From Rhizobium sp. BK399 (lineage in GTDB: Bacteria; Pseudomonadota; Alphaproteobacteria; Rhizobiales; Rhizobiaceae), in contig NZ_JACIAH010000006.1 of the NCBI RefSeq assembly GCF_014194695.1, positions 62,001 to 126,000 on the forward strand: a stretch of DNA of 64,000 nucleotides, given 5' to 3'. Below are positions 56,387 to 64,000 of the stretch, piece by piece (the stretch's first letter is position 1; each line of letters starts with the position of its first letter). The notes beneath the pieces are model-generated. The model was given only the letters and a program-made list of their open reading frames with translations. It had not been told where the DNA came from and ran no database searches. Position numbers and translations under genes: made by a program.

Positions 56387-56809
56387 CCTATTGCCTTTCG
56401 TCGTTCGGTGCGGCGCTCGCAGCAGACCCGCTACGGAGATGCCTTTCGTGTTCGGAACTGGCCTTCTCCAAAGGAACATTGCTTTTTGATGGCACTCTTG
56501 AAGAACGACGGCGTGTTCTCTTGATCTCCACGACGAATGGCTTCTTTTGGGGACGCATGCGGATTCCTGATTATGGATGAGGTGGCCAGCTGAACGAGCC
56601 GAAGTCGACCACCATGCGTTGCCCAGCGGCGATATGAAGAGCGGTCGAGCAAGAGCCAGTTATGTTGAAGTCACTCGGGTAGCCGTCGGCTCACGGCGCT
56701 TCATCACTAAGATGGGGGAAGTGGCCGTATGCTTTCCATTCGGCCGCGAGGCTTCCTGTATTAAAATCTCATAGTGAAGTGGAGGATCACCGTCGCGGGT
56801 AAGTCGATC
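56387..56809. other. Intergenic region, nothing recognised
   Basis: About 420 bases between the small hypothetical gene and the secreted protein gene hold only short open frames in non-coding-like sequence. No hairpin with a T-run, palindrome or tRNA-like fold was seen. Confidence 0.5.
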
Positions 56810-57349
56810 TCAGTGTTCGATCTGCTGCTCTGCGACCGTACTGGCGATGATTTGATCGGAGCCTTTTGCATAGAGCGGAAGCGTCAGGGTGATTGCTTCG
56901 CTGCGTCCGTTGATGGTGGCTGTATATCGCTTGTAGATGCGGTCCTGCCCTTGTTCCTCGCCTGCCGAAACGGCGTTTGCCTTCTCGACCAAGGCGCTCT
57001 CGAAGACAGTTGCGTCGACGTCGCTCAATGCCACCGTGCAGCCTTCGACAATCTTGCCGCCAACGTCCGCGCGGGAGACCACCAGTGCACGAAAGCTCTC
57101 GCTCTCGCCGCCGCTGACAATCCATCCCTGGAGCGCTTCCGGGTTTTCCATCGGCGTGAAGGTGAGCGCCAGGTCCTGTGCCATCGAAGGCCATGCATCG
57201 ACTTTCGCGCGCTCGGACGTACGCTCGAAGTCGGGACCTGAGGAAACGCAACTGTCGTAGAAGAACGCGAGCTTGGCGGTGGCGTCGTCGGCGAGGGACG
57301 GTCCGGTGGCGAGAAGCATGAAGAGGCAGACAGCAAAGCGACGCTTCAT
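56810..57349 (-). CDS. Hypothetical secreted protein
   Basis: The 179-residue protein has a signal peptide (residues 1-21, GPSLA|DDA). The rest contains two cysteines (YDSCVSS, VEGCTV) that could pair, and ends KGSDQIIASTVAEQQIEH. No known family is evident. The start at 57349 has CGGAGAC upstream; the open frame extends 14 codons further. It lies 50 bases downstream of the cold-shock gene on the same strand. Confidence 0.55.
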   Translation of the reverse strand: MKRRFAVCLFMLLATGPSLADDATAKLAFFYDSCVSSGPDFERTSERAKVDAWPSMAQDLALTFTPMENPEALQGWIVSGGESESFRALVVSRADVGGKIVEGCTVALSDVDATVFESALVEKANAVSAGEEQGQDRIYKRYTATINGRSEAITLTLPLYAKGSDQIIASTVAEQQIEH

Positions 57350-57399
57350 TTTGTCTCCGAGCATCAAGTCGGTGCGGCCTTTCAGCCGCACCGATCATT

Positions 57400-57609
57400 T
57401 CAAACCTGTCGGACGTTGTCGGCAGACGTTCTGCCGGTTCGACGGTCCTGTGCGACTTCGAACGCGACGCCCATGCCTTCCTTCACATTGTCGATTCCGC
57501 CCCGTTGAGCGGCCGTGACATGCAAAAAGATATCGGTGCCTCCGTCATCCGGCGTGATGAACCCAAAGCCCTTGTCCTGGTTGAACCACTTGACTTTACC
57601 TGTTGGCAA
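57400..57609 (-). CDS. cspA: Cold-shock protein (CspA family)
   Basis: The 69-residue single cold-shock domain has RNP1 KGFGFI (13-18) and RNP2 DIFLHV (26-31). It binds single-stranded RNA or DNA. The start is TTG (57609), with a strong GGGGGT 6 bases upstream; no in-frame ATG is available. The long upstream region could give the structured leader common for csp genes. Confidence 0.88.
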   Translation of the reverse strand: MPTGKVKWFNQDKGFGFITPDDGGTDIFLHVTAAQRGGIDNVKEGMGVAFEVAQDRRTGRTSADNVRQV

Positions 57610-58097
57610 AATTTACCCCCATGTTGGTCTCCCCAGCCAAAATGGGACATCGCACGATTTTGCCGGAGGGCACAAGTCCCGTTTTGACCGGATGGAGCAA
57701 TGGCGCTGGCAGTACGAACGCCGATCGGCGGTCTAGACCTTCGCGCCGGGGGCGTCGACACAGTACAATCTATCGTCGCGGTTTGCCTCAATGTTTCGCA
57801 AAAATGCCACCCTGACGTCATCCCTCTGTCATTTGCCGCCTCTATAAGTCCCCTTAACGAGATTGGCATGAGCATCCGAAAGGCTGCAGCCATTCGAGAA
57901 GGGAATGATGCCCTTCGACGTTACCGGAGCGACGCTGACCACGGATGAACTGGCAGCATGGCAGACCGGCTATCCGGCAGGACCGGATGCGGAAAAGCGG
58001 GCAGAGCCCGCTTTTTTTGCTTTTGTGCTCCGCGCGTTTGTCATTGCGGTCATTTTGCTGCTAGGCATGCTTATCCCTCGCAAGGCAGCCGTACTCA
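57610..58097. other. Intergenic region with plus-strand terminator and possible small RNA
   Basis: About 490 bases between divergent cspA and the AEC transporter. A strong plus-strand terminator (57993-58018) lies in the middle of nowhere relative to annotated plus-strand genes, so something transcribed rightward ends there. A hairpin AAGGG/CCCTT occurs near 57897-57917. Short frames here run through the terminator stem and are not convincing. The right part should include the transporter promoter. Confidence 0.5.
57993..58018 (+). terminator. Rho-independent terminator, orphan
   Basis: AAAAGCGGGC (57993-58002) pairs perfectly with GCCCGCTTTT (58006-58015), loop AGA, followed by more Ts (seven in all). 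The T-run is on the plus strand. No plus-strand gene ends upstream, so it may end a small RNA or attenuate the transporter gene at 58098. Confidence 0.85.
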
Positions 58098-59045
58098 ATG
58101 TCAGCCATCATCTTCGACGTCCTTCCCATCTTCATCATGATCCTGATTGGCTGGCTGACGGTGAAGCTGCGGTTGATGAAAGCGGAGATCGGTGATGCGC
58201 TGAGCGAGTTCGTCTTCAAGATCGCCGTTCCGCTACTGTTGTTCCGGACGATCGCCAAGGCCGATTTTCATGGTGCTTCGCCGTTCCGTCTCTGGATCGC
58301 CTACTTTTCCGGCGTTGCTGTGACTTGGATCGCGGCGCATATCGCCGCGACGCGCTTCTTCGGCCGCGATGACCGCATTGGCGTGCTTGCCGGTGTTTCG
58401 TCAGCCTTCGCCAACACCATCTTCATCGGCTTGCCGCTCGTCCAGCGCACGGTCGGGGACAAGGGGCTCGTGCCACTCTCCATTCTGATCGCGGTCCATC
58501 TGCCTGTGATGATGATCATAGGGACCATCATGATGGAGCGCGCCGAGCACAAGATCGCCGGCAAGAAGGAGCGCAGCATCGCCAAGGTCGTGCGCCAGAT
58601 CGCCCAAAATCTCATTAAGAACCCGCTGGTGATCGGCTTGGCCGGCGGCGCTGCCATGCATCTCTTAGGGCTCACCATGCCCGGGCCGGTGGGCGCCATC
58701 GTCGATCAGATTGCCGGTGTGGCCGGGCCGGTTGCGCTGATCTCACTCGGCATGGCGCTCGAGAAGTACGGAATTTCGGGCAACGCCGGCATCGCCAGCG
58801 TCACCTCCGCCTTCAAGCTCCTGCTGTTGCCCGCCTGCGTCTGGGCGGCGAGCCATCTGGTCGGGCTTGCCAGCGATTGGACGGCTGCCCTTGTGCTGAT
58901 TTCGTCCGTCCCAACAGGCGTCAACGCCTGGCTGATCGCCAATCGCTTCGGTGTCGGCCACAGCCTCGCAGCGTCGACGATCACGCTGACGACGGCGCTT
59001 GGGGCCATCTCCGTTTCGTTCTGGGCCTTTCTGCTCGGCGGCTAA
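58098..59045 (+). CDS. AEC-family transporter (auxin efflux carrier type)
   Basis: The 315-residue inner-membrane protein has about ten helices in the 5+5 arrangement of the AEC/BASS-like fold, with NTIFIGLPLVQRTVG in the first half and VLISSVPTGVNAWLIANRFG in the second, as in malonate/malate or unknown organic-anion carriers. The substrate is not evident. It shares a converging terminator with cycM. Confidence 0.85.
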   Translation: MSAIIFDVLPIFIMILIGWLTVKLRLMKAEIGDALSEFVFKIAVPLLLFRTIAKADFHGASPFRLWIAYFSGVAVTWIAAHIAATRFFGRDDRIGVLAGVSSAFANTIFIGLPLVQRTVGDKGLVPLSILIAVHLPVMMIIGTIMMERAEHKIAGKKERSIAKVVRQIAQNLIKNPLVIGLAGGAAMHLLGLTMPGPVGAIVDQIAGVAGPVALISLGMALEKYGISGNAGIASVTSAFKLLLLPACVWAASHLVGLASDWTAALVLISSVPTGVNAWLIANRFGVGHSLAASTITLTTALGAISVSFWAFLLGG

Positions 59046-59049
59046 TGCA

Positions 59050-59080
59050 AAAAAGAAAAAGCCCGGCGTCAGGCCGGGCT
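59050..59080. terminator. Bidirectional terminator between AEC gene and cycM
   Basis: AGCCCGGC (59060-59067) pairs with GCCGGGCT (59073-59080) around GTCAG. The A-rich left flank (59049-59059) makes a strong T-tract on the minus strand, so it mainly ends cycM; on the plus strand the T-run is broken (TTAGGTTTT). Confidence 0.8.
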
Positions 59081-59109
59081 TAGGTTTTCTTATGGAATCG
59101 AGCAGCGTC

Positions 59110-59685
59110 TTACTGCGTGGCGCTATCCGGCGCGTTCGGATCGGGAAGCGCAACCGGCGAATCGGCCAGCGTGTGCAGGTAAAGAATGACGTTGGCGCGA
59201 TCCGTATCCTTCGGGAGACCGGCAAAGCCCATCGCCGTACCGGCAACGTACTTCTTCGGCGCTGCCAGGAAGTGGTTCAGATGGTCGAAGGTCCACTTCT
59301 CGCTGCCACCTTTGGAGAAATCCTTCATCGCCGACGAGTAGGCAAACGCCTCGTGCGTGCCGATCGGACGATCGACGAGACCATAGAGGTTCGGACCGAC
59401 TTTGTTCGGCCCCCCCTTGGTCGCGTCATGACAGGCCTGACACTTCTTGAACACGGCTTCGCCAGCCTTGGCGTCCGCCTTTGCAAGCAGCTGTGCGATC
59501 GGAACGGCTGCAGCCGGTGCGGCCTCGCCGCCACCGGAGGCGGGTGCCTCGTCAGCGACGATCGCGAAACCTTCCTTCTCCGGCGCTTCCGAATGAAAGA
59601 TCCCCTCCGACGCGATGGAGACGGACATCAGAACGAAAACCGTCCCGAGCAGCGCCCCCACAGCCGTATTCACGTATGAATTCAT
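59110..59685 (-). CDS. cycM: Membrane-anchored c-type cytochrome (CycM-like)
   Basis: The 191-residue protein has an N-terminal uncleaved helix (about 7-26), a proline/alanine linker and a class I cytochrome c domain with CQACH (Cys82, Cys85, His86) and likely ligand Met152 (GTAMGFAG). It carries electrons to terminal oxidases at the periplasmic face. ATG 59685 has GGGGAG upstream; an in-frame TTG 6 bases earlier is not used. Divergent from kdsB, as in other rhizobial chromosomes. Confidence 0.9.
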   Translation of the reverse strand: MNSYVNTAVGALLGTVFVLMSVSIASEGIFHSEAPEKEGFAIVADEAPASGGGEAAPAAAVPIAQLLAKADAKAGEAVFKKCQACHDATKGGPNKVGPNLYGLVDRPIGTHEAFAYSSAMKDFSKGGSEKWTFDHLNHFLAAPKKYVAGTAMGFAGLPKDTDRANVILYLHTLADSPVALPDPNAPDSATQ

Positions 59686-59839
59686 CTGCAATGCTCCCCT
59701 TGCAGCCGGCAGACATAAAACCGGACCATCTTGAAATCGCGCGGAACCTATGTCTTTTGGCTATCCGTTGCAACAGTCTAAATGGGCTGCTGCGTGAGAC
59801 TTTTTGACACCTTTCCGCCCGGATTAGAAGGCCCGAACA

Positions 59840-60595
59840 ATGACCAGTCCAAATTTAGATGACGTGCTTGTGCTGATCCCGGCGCGCATGGCATCGACCC
59901 GTCTTCCGGGCAAGCCGCTTGCCGATATTTGCGGACTGCCGATGATTGTCCAAGTGGCATTGCGGGCGAAGGAAGCCGAGATTGGCCGTGTCGTCGTCGC
60001 TGTCGATGACCAGCAGGTCTATGACGTCGTTGCTGAGGCGGGCTTCGAAGTCGTCATGACCAGCAAGGATCATCAATCCGGTTCGGACCGCATTTACGAA
60101 GCGCTGGGGAAGGTTGACCCGGAGGCCCGCGCCAAGGTCATTGTCAATGTGCAGGGCGACCTGCCGACGATCGAGCCGGAAACCGTCCGCGCCGCGTTGC
60201 GCCCGCTGGAGGACCCCAACGTCGATATCGCGACGCTGACGATCGCGATCGATAACGAGGCAGACAAGACGGCGCCCCATGTTGTCAAGGTGGTCGGCGC
60301 GCCACTGTCCGCAAGCCGACTGAAAGCGCTTTATTTCACGCGGGCCACTGCGCCTTATGGCGAAGGGCCGCTCTATCATCACATCGGCCTCTATGCTTAT
60401 CGCCGGTCCGCCTTGGAGCGTTTCGTGACGCTTGGGCCATCGGTCCTGGAAAGGCGCGAGTCGCTGGAGCAGCTGCGCGCGCTGGAAGCCGGCATGCGCA
60501 TCGACGTCGAGCTCGTTGACACGGTTCCGCTCGGTGTTGATACTCCTGCCGACCTTGAAAAGGCGCGGCGCATTCTCTCCGCAAGAACGAAGTGA
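59840..60595 (+). CDS. kdsB: 3-deoxy-manno-octulosonate cytidylyltransferase
   Basis: The 251-residue enzyme has the CMP-Kdo synthetase signature [15 protein letters not shown] (13-27) plus [12 protein letters not shown] and VNVQGDLP. It activates Kdo with CTP for lipopolysaccharide inner core. It is followed by pheA at 10 bases, in one operon. Confidence 0.94.
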   Translation: MTSPNLDDVLVLIPARMASTRLPGKPLADICGLPMIVQVALRAKEAEIGRVVVAVDDQQVYDVVAEAGFEVVMTSKDHQSGSDRIYEALGKVDPEARAKVIVNVQGDLPTIEPETVRAALRPLEDPNVDIATLTIAIDNEADKTAPHVVKVVGAPLSASRLKALYFTRATAPYGEGPLYHHIGLYAYRRSALERFVTLGPSVLERRESLEQLRALEAGMRIDVELVDTVPLGVDTPADLEKARRILSARTK

Positions 60596-60605
60596 CGGAT
60601 TTTCC

Positions 60606-61466
60606 ATGAACATCAAAACCAACAGGATCGCCTTCCAGGGCGAGTTCGGTGCGAACTCCGATATGGCGTGCCGCGACATGTTTCCGACCATGGAGCCGTT
60701 GCCGTGCCAGACGTTCGAGGATGCCTTTGTGGCCGTCGAGAACGGCGATGCCGATATCGGAATGATCCCGATCGAAAACACGATCGCCGGTCGCGTCGCC
60801 GATATTCATCACCTGTTGCCGGAGTCCCGCCTGCACATCATCGGCGAGTATTTCATGCCGATCCGCTTTCAGCTGATGGTGCTTCCCGGCGTCACCAAGG
60901 ATGAGATCCGCACGGTTCACAGCCATATCCACGCGCTCGGGCAGTGCCGCAAGATCGTCCGCTCACATGGCTGGAAGCCGGTGATCGCCGGCGATACCGC
61001 AGGTGCTGCAAAACTCGTCCAGGAGACCGGAGATCGGTCGATGGCCGCACTTGCCCCGCGCCTTGCTGCGGAGCTCTATGGCCTCGACATCGTGGCCGAG
61101 AACGTCGAGGACACTGAGGACAACGTCACCCGCTTTGTTGTCCTTGCTCGCGACGAAGAATGGGCGCATCGCAGCTCGGCCGAGGAAAAGCTCGTCACGA
61201 CGTTCGTCTTCAACGTCCGAAACATCCCCGCCGCGCTCTACAAGGCGCTCGGCGGCTTTGCGACGAATACCATCAACATGACCAAGCTTGAGAGCTATCA
61301 GCTCGGCGGCAAGTTTGTCGCCACGCAGTTCTACGCCGACATCGAAGGTCACCCGAACGATCCTAATGTCCGGCGCGCGCTGGAGGAATTGCGCTTCTTT
61401 TCCGAGAAGGTGCGTATTCTCGGGGTCTACAAGGGCCACCCAATGCGGGGCCAGCTGCAGAAATAA
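60606..61466 (+). CDS. pheA: Prephenate dehydratase
   Basis: The 286-residue protein has a catalytic domain (about 1-185; IPIENTIAGRV, NVTRFVVL with the essential Thr-Arg-Phe) and a C-terminal ACT domain (about 195-275; TKLESYQLGGKF) for feedback by phenylalanine. It converts prephenate to phenylpyruvate. The usual ESRP of the ACT site is ESYQ here, which may alter inhibition. It ends in a strong terminator. Confidence 0.93.
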   Translation: MNIKTNRIAFQGEFGANSDMACRDMFPTMEPLPCQTFEDAFVAVENGDADIGMIPIENTIAGRVADIHHLLPESRLHIIGEYFMPIRFQLMVLPGVTKDEIRTVHSHIHALGQCRKIVRSHGWKPVIAGDTAGAAKLVQETGDRSMAALAPRLAAELYGLDIVAENVEDTEDNVTRFVVLARDEEWAHRSSAEEKLVTTFVFNVRNIPAALYKALGGFATNTINMTKLESYQLGGKFVATQFYADIEGHPNDPNVRRALEELRFFSEKVRILGVYKGHPMRGQLQK

Positions 61467-61497
61467 AAAGGGCGCCTCGGGGGCGCCCTTTCTTTTT
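61467..61497 (+). terminator. Rho-independent terminator of kdsB-pheA
   Basis: AAAGGGCGCC (61467-61476) pairs perfectly with GGCGCCCTTT (61482-61491), five-base loop, then CTTTTT. It directly follows the pheA stop and also faces the convergent VOC gene. Confidence 0.92.
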
Positions 61498-61502
61498 GCG
61501 AC

Positions 61503-61871
61503 TCACTTGTCCGGCTCGCACACACGCAAGCGATGGCCGTCCGGATCAAGAACGACGAAGGTCGGCCCGAAATCCATGTCCGTGAGGTCCTGCGCGATGG
61601 GGAGTTGGCGCTTGCGCCAGTCCTCATAGAGCGTCGAGACGCCGTTCTCCCCGGGCACCATGAAGGCGATTTCGGCGCGGCTGCCGGTCGCTGACGGCTG
61701 CGGCGTTACCTTGCTGAGCCGCCAGAGGCCGAGTGTGAAGCCGCCGTCGAGCGCGAAGGCAACGAAGTTCGGGGCTTCGGCCACCGGCTCGCGGCCGAGC
61801 AACGACCGGTAGAAACCGGCGCTCGTGGATGGGTCCTTGACGTATAAGATGATGAGGTTCGGGCTGTTCAT
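61503..61871 (-). CDS. VOC-family (glyoxalase/bleomycin-resistance fold) protein
   Basis: The 122-residue protein has two beta-alpha-beta-beta-beta units, ILYVKDPSTSAGFYRSLLG and GENGVSTLYEDWRKR / GPTFVVLDPDGHRLRVCEPDK. It belongs to the vicinal oxygen chelate superfamily; its reaction is unknown. The start at 61871 (MNSPNLIILYV) matches the fold; the longer frame adds 18 unlikely residues. Confidence 0.82.
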   Translation of the reverse strand: MNSPNLIILYVKDPSTSAGFYRSLLGREPVAEAPNFVAFALDGGFTLGLWRLSKVTPQPSATGSRAEIAFMVPGENGVSTLYEDWRKRQLPIAQDLTDMDFGPTFVVLDPDGHRLRVCEPDK

Positions 61872-61972
61872 CGGGTTGTCCTCGTTGTGGCAGGGTGGCA
61901 GGCGAAGAAACGCCGCTGCACTCATTGGCAGCGGCGGCGGTCGGTCAGTGCGTCTTGGGAGTTGCTTTGCGT

Positions 61973-62200
61973 CTAACCTTCTTGGCAGGGGCAGCCCCAG
62001 TCCACCAAGCCGAGATCACGTTTCATCGGCTCGGGCATGGTCTCCAGATCGAGGCGCGAATACCTCCTCAGCACCATCTGGCGCGAAGCGTTCAACATCA
62101 TGCGCAGAAGTGTGGATTGCGGATATCCTGCATCGCAAGGGGTCTCGTCGACCGGATGGTTGCCACGCGTCGATCGGGTAAGGTTCAAGCTCGTCATCAT
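61973..62200 (-). CDS. Small DUF1127-like protein
   Basis: The 75-residue basic protein ends LDLETMPEPMKRDLGLVDWG, resembling the C-terminal RDLGL helix of DUF1127 proteins, after a stretch rich in Arg (RQMVLRRYSRL). Some small DUF1127 proteins bind RNA or regulate phosphate/carbon functions. AGGAGG lies 5 bases before the ATG at 62200. Its last residues (GCPCQEG) are unusual. Regulation with the WYL regulator is not evident. Confidence 0.55.
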   Translation of the reverse strand: MMTSLNLTRSTRGNHPVDETPCDAGYPQSTLLRMMLNASRQMVLRRYSRLDLETMPEPMKRDLGLVDWGCPCQEG

Positions 62201-62269
62201 CGGTCCTCCTGTTGGATTGGTACCGATAATAGCGCTGACCACTGTCAGTTTATGGCAGTAGCGTCGCGC

Positions 62270-62953
62270 TCAATGAGCAATATCCTGCTGGTCCCGCCAC
62301 TCCTTGAGAAGCACGGCGCGCCGGCGCGGATAACGTCCGTCCTGCGGGATCATTTCGACGATCCGGTCGGTGCGGAAATGACGATAATCTTTACGCAATT
62401 CACACCAGGCGACGATGACGCGAACCTGCTCGAAGTAACTCAACGCGAAGGGCCAGATATTGCGGACGGAGACGGTTCCACCCTCATCAGAATAGGTCAG
62501 CTTGAGGATCCGCTCCGTACGAATCGCCTTGCGAATGGCGCCGAGGTCCGCCTTGTCGGCAACGGGCGGCTTTAGGTGGACGAGCAGCGTCGACGTCTCG
62601 ATCTCGTCGCGCATGTCCTGCGGCAGCACGTCGGCGATCTTGGCGAGCGCGTCGGCGCCGGCGGCGGCGAGCCGCGGATCGGCCGCCCGCGCGACCCAAC
62701 GCGAGCCGAGAACGAGCGCCTCGATTTCGTCCTGCGAAAACATCATCGGTGGCAGCATAAAGCCCGGTTTCAGTACGTAACCCAGTCCGGGCTCGCCTTC
62801 AATCAAGGCCCCTTGCGCCTGCAGGCTCGAAATGTCGCGGTAAAGCGTGCGGATGCTGACGCCGGTCTCGGTCGCCAGCACGGAACCGCTGACCGGCCGG
62901 CGATAGCGCCGCAGGGTCTGCAGCAGAGTCAGAAGGCGTTCGGAGCGTGCCAT
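62270..62953 (-). CDS. YafY-type regulator (HTH_11 and WYL domains)
   Basis: The 227-residue protein has an N-terminal HTH (about 1-60; VSGSVLATETGVSIRTLYRDI), a linker helix, and a C-terminal WYL domain (about 135-215; LKLTYSDEGGTVSVRNIWPFALSYFEQVRVIVAWCELRKDYRHFRTDRI). WYL domains bind nucleotides or nucleic acids. It is near nudC, 24 bases downstream of it, probably in the same transcript. The target is unknown. Confidence 0.87.
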   Translation of the reverse strand: MARSERLLTLLQTLRRYRRPVSGSVLATETGVSIRTLYRDISSLQAQGALIEGEPGLGYVLKPGFMLPPMMFSQDEIEALVLGSRWVARAADPRLAAAGADALAKIADVLPQDMRDEIETSTLLVHLKPPVADKADLGAIRKAIRTERILKLTYSDEGGTVSVRNIWPFALSYFEQVRVIVAWCELRKDYRHFRTDRIVEMIPQDGRYPRRRAVLLKEWRDQQDIAH

Positions 62954-62977
62954 CTTAGGGGCCTCGTTCTACAGGCC

Positions 62978-63940
62978 TTATTGCTTTTTCCATTCCACCC
63001 AGTCGCGCATCAGCCGATGGGCGATGGCTCCCTTGGGCGGCGGCGCCTTGCCAGTAAGTCCGGGCCGCTCGAGCATCTCGAGCGTTTCCTCGCGCGTGAA
63101 CCAGCGGCAGTCTTCCAGTTCCTGGCTGTCGAATTTGACGGTTTCGGATTTGGCCTCCGCATAGCAGCCGATCATCAGCGAATGCGGCATCGGCCATGGT
63201 TGCGAGGCGTGATAGCGGATCCGTCCCGTATGGATTCCGGATTCCTCCAGCGTCTCGCGGCGCACGGCGTTCTCGATCGTCTCACCCGGTTCAACGAAAC
63301 CGGCAAGACAGGAATACATGCCCGGAGCGAAGTGCGGGCTGCGCCCAAGAAGGCAATGATCGCGTTCCTCGTCGATCGTTAGCATGATGACGACGGGGTC
63401 GGTGCGTGGGAAGATCGTGTGCTCGCACGCGGTGCAGACACGCTTATAGCCACCGATATGGATGCTCATCGTCGATCCGCAGCGGCCACAGAACTTGTTG
63501 TCACCGTTCCAGCGGATAAGGCTGGCGCCCTGGGCAAATTCGCCAAGCAGAACCTCGTCGAGCAGCATCTCGCGAAACAGCGACCGTCCGTCTGCGGGTT
63601 TGTACTGGCTGGCAAGCTCGTCCTCGGACACGCCGACCGGAACCGCCAGTCGCGGCTCGCCGGTCTTGCGGTAGCCGAGCAGCACCGTCTCGTCCCAGTT
63701 TGGCTGCAGGTCCTTCAGTTCGTAGCGGGCAAACAGCGGGTCAAGCACTTGGCCGTCATGCTTCAGAACCAGCTTGTCGCCGGCGAAAGCGAAGATATGG
63801 GTTCCTTCCTTGGCCAATGCCTTGTCGACCGACGTCTCGTCGCGATGTTCGGAATCGCGGATCAGGTCATTGGCGGCGAAGGCAGTCAGGCTGCTGGGTT
63901 CCGGATGCGGAACATCCGAATCGAAAAGCGAACGGCTCAT
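62978..63940 (-). CDS. nudC: NADH pyrophosphatase NudC
   Basis: The 320-residue enzyme has a zinc ribbon (Cys151, Cys154, Cys169, Cys172), the Nudix box G-x5-E-x7-RE-x2-EE-x-G (214-235) and the SQPWPMPxS array (246-254) of NAD(H)-specific members. It hydrolyses NADH to NMNH and AMP and can remove NAD caps from RNA. It precedes the WYL regulator gene. Confidence 0.93.
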   Translation of the reverse strand: MSRSLFDSDVPHPEPSSLTAFAANDLIRDSEHRDETSVDKALAKEGTHIFAFAGDKLVLKHDGQVLDPLFARYELKDLQPNWDETVLLGYRKTGEPRLAVPVGVSEDELASQYKPADGRSLFREMLLDEVLLGEFAQGASLIRWNGDNKFCGRCGSTMSIHIGGYKRVCTACEHTIFPRTDPVVIMLTIDEERDHCLLGRSPHFAPGMYSCLAGFVEPGETIENAVRRETLEESGIHTGRIRYHASQPWPMPHSLMIGCYAEAKSETVKFDSQELEDCRWFTREETLEMLERPGLTGKAPPPKGAIAHRLMRDWVEWKKQ

Positions 63941-64000
63941 GATGAAAGGGCTTCCCGCAACTTCTCTATAAGGTCATTTCTCTTTTCCGCAGCGTAAGGC

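Noticed and set aside
57905..58195. 96-codon open frame upstream of the AEC gene
   Set aside because: It runs through a terminator hairpin and T-run and into the transporter coding region in another frame, so it is unlikely to be translated as such.

Overview
The window is about 64 kb of GC-rich alphaproteobacterial chromosome. Gene content and synteny (recF-moeB, cycM / kdsB-pheA, lepA, an alphaproteobacterial bcsN-A-B-Z-K cellulose operon, a sinorhizobial-type hyp locus) point to a member of the Rhizobiaceae, probably Sinorhizobium/Ensifer-like. No rRNA, tRNA, insertion sequence, integrase or CRISPR array was seen. This identification is inference from protein families, not from a marker gene.

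Layout. 1-1.5 kb: the tail of a probable solute-binding protein and a small membrane-protein pair. 1.5-10.6 kb (minus): cellulose synthesis operon bcsN-bcsA-bcsB-bcsZ-bcsK with translational overlaps. 10.6-14.7 kb: a long regulatory intergenic region, a LuxR-type regulator, an outer-membrane barrel protein, a CsgH-like protein and a curlin with nine 11-residue repeats, so a small curli-type amyloid locus lies next to cellulose. 15-18.7 kb (minus): a stand-alone FabF-like ketosynthase with an HxlR regulator, then a membrane-bound GGEEF diguanylate cyclase. 18.9-30.7 kb: a hydroxyproline catabolic locus (hypR, hypD, pyrroline-2-carboxylate reductase, hypH, ABC transporter hypMNPQ, hypO, aconitase X, proline-racemase-family protein) with shared palindromic operators. 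30.8-32.3 kb: an MltF-type lytic transglycosylase. 32.4-37.8 kb (minus): oligopeptide transporter oppABCDF. 38.4-44.8 kb: a nucleotide-sugar cluster (CDP-glucose pathway, two C-methyltransferase-like proteins, epimerases, a CmcI-like protein). 44.9-64 kb: mostly core or housekeeping genes (lepA, recF, moeB, adenosine kinase family, cspA, cycM, kdsB, pheA, nudC) mixed with small regulators, acetyltransferases, a truncated hemoglobin and a nitrilase-family gene broken by one amber codon.

How the parts work together. BcsA carries an intact catalytic site and a PilZ c-di-GMP site, so cellulose export should respond to c-di-GMP. The curlin/CsgH genes would supply a protein amyloid matrix. Secretion genes csgG, csgE and csgF are not in the window. 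In the hyp locus, HypO, HypD and HypH convert D-hydroxyproline to 2-oxoglutarate, while aconitase X, the racemase-family protein and the LDH2-type reductase fit conversion of 3-hydroxyprolines to proline. The 4-hydroxyproline epimerase itself is not evident.
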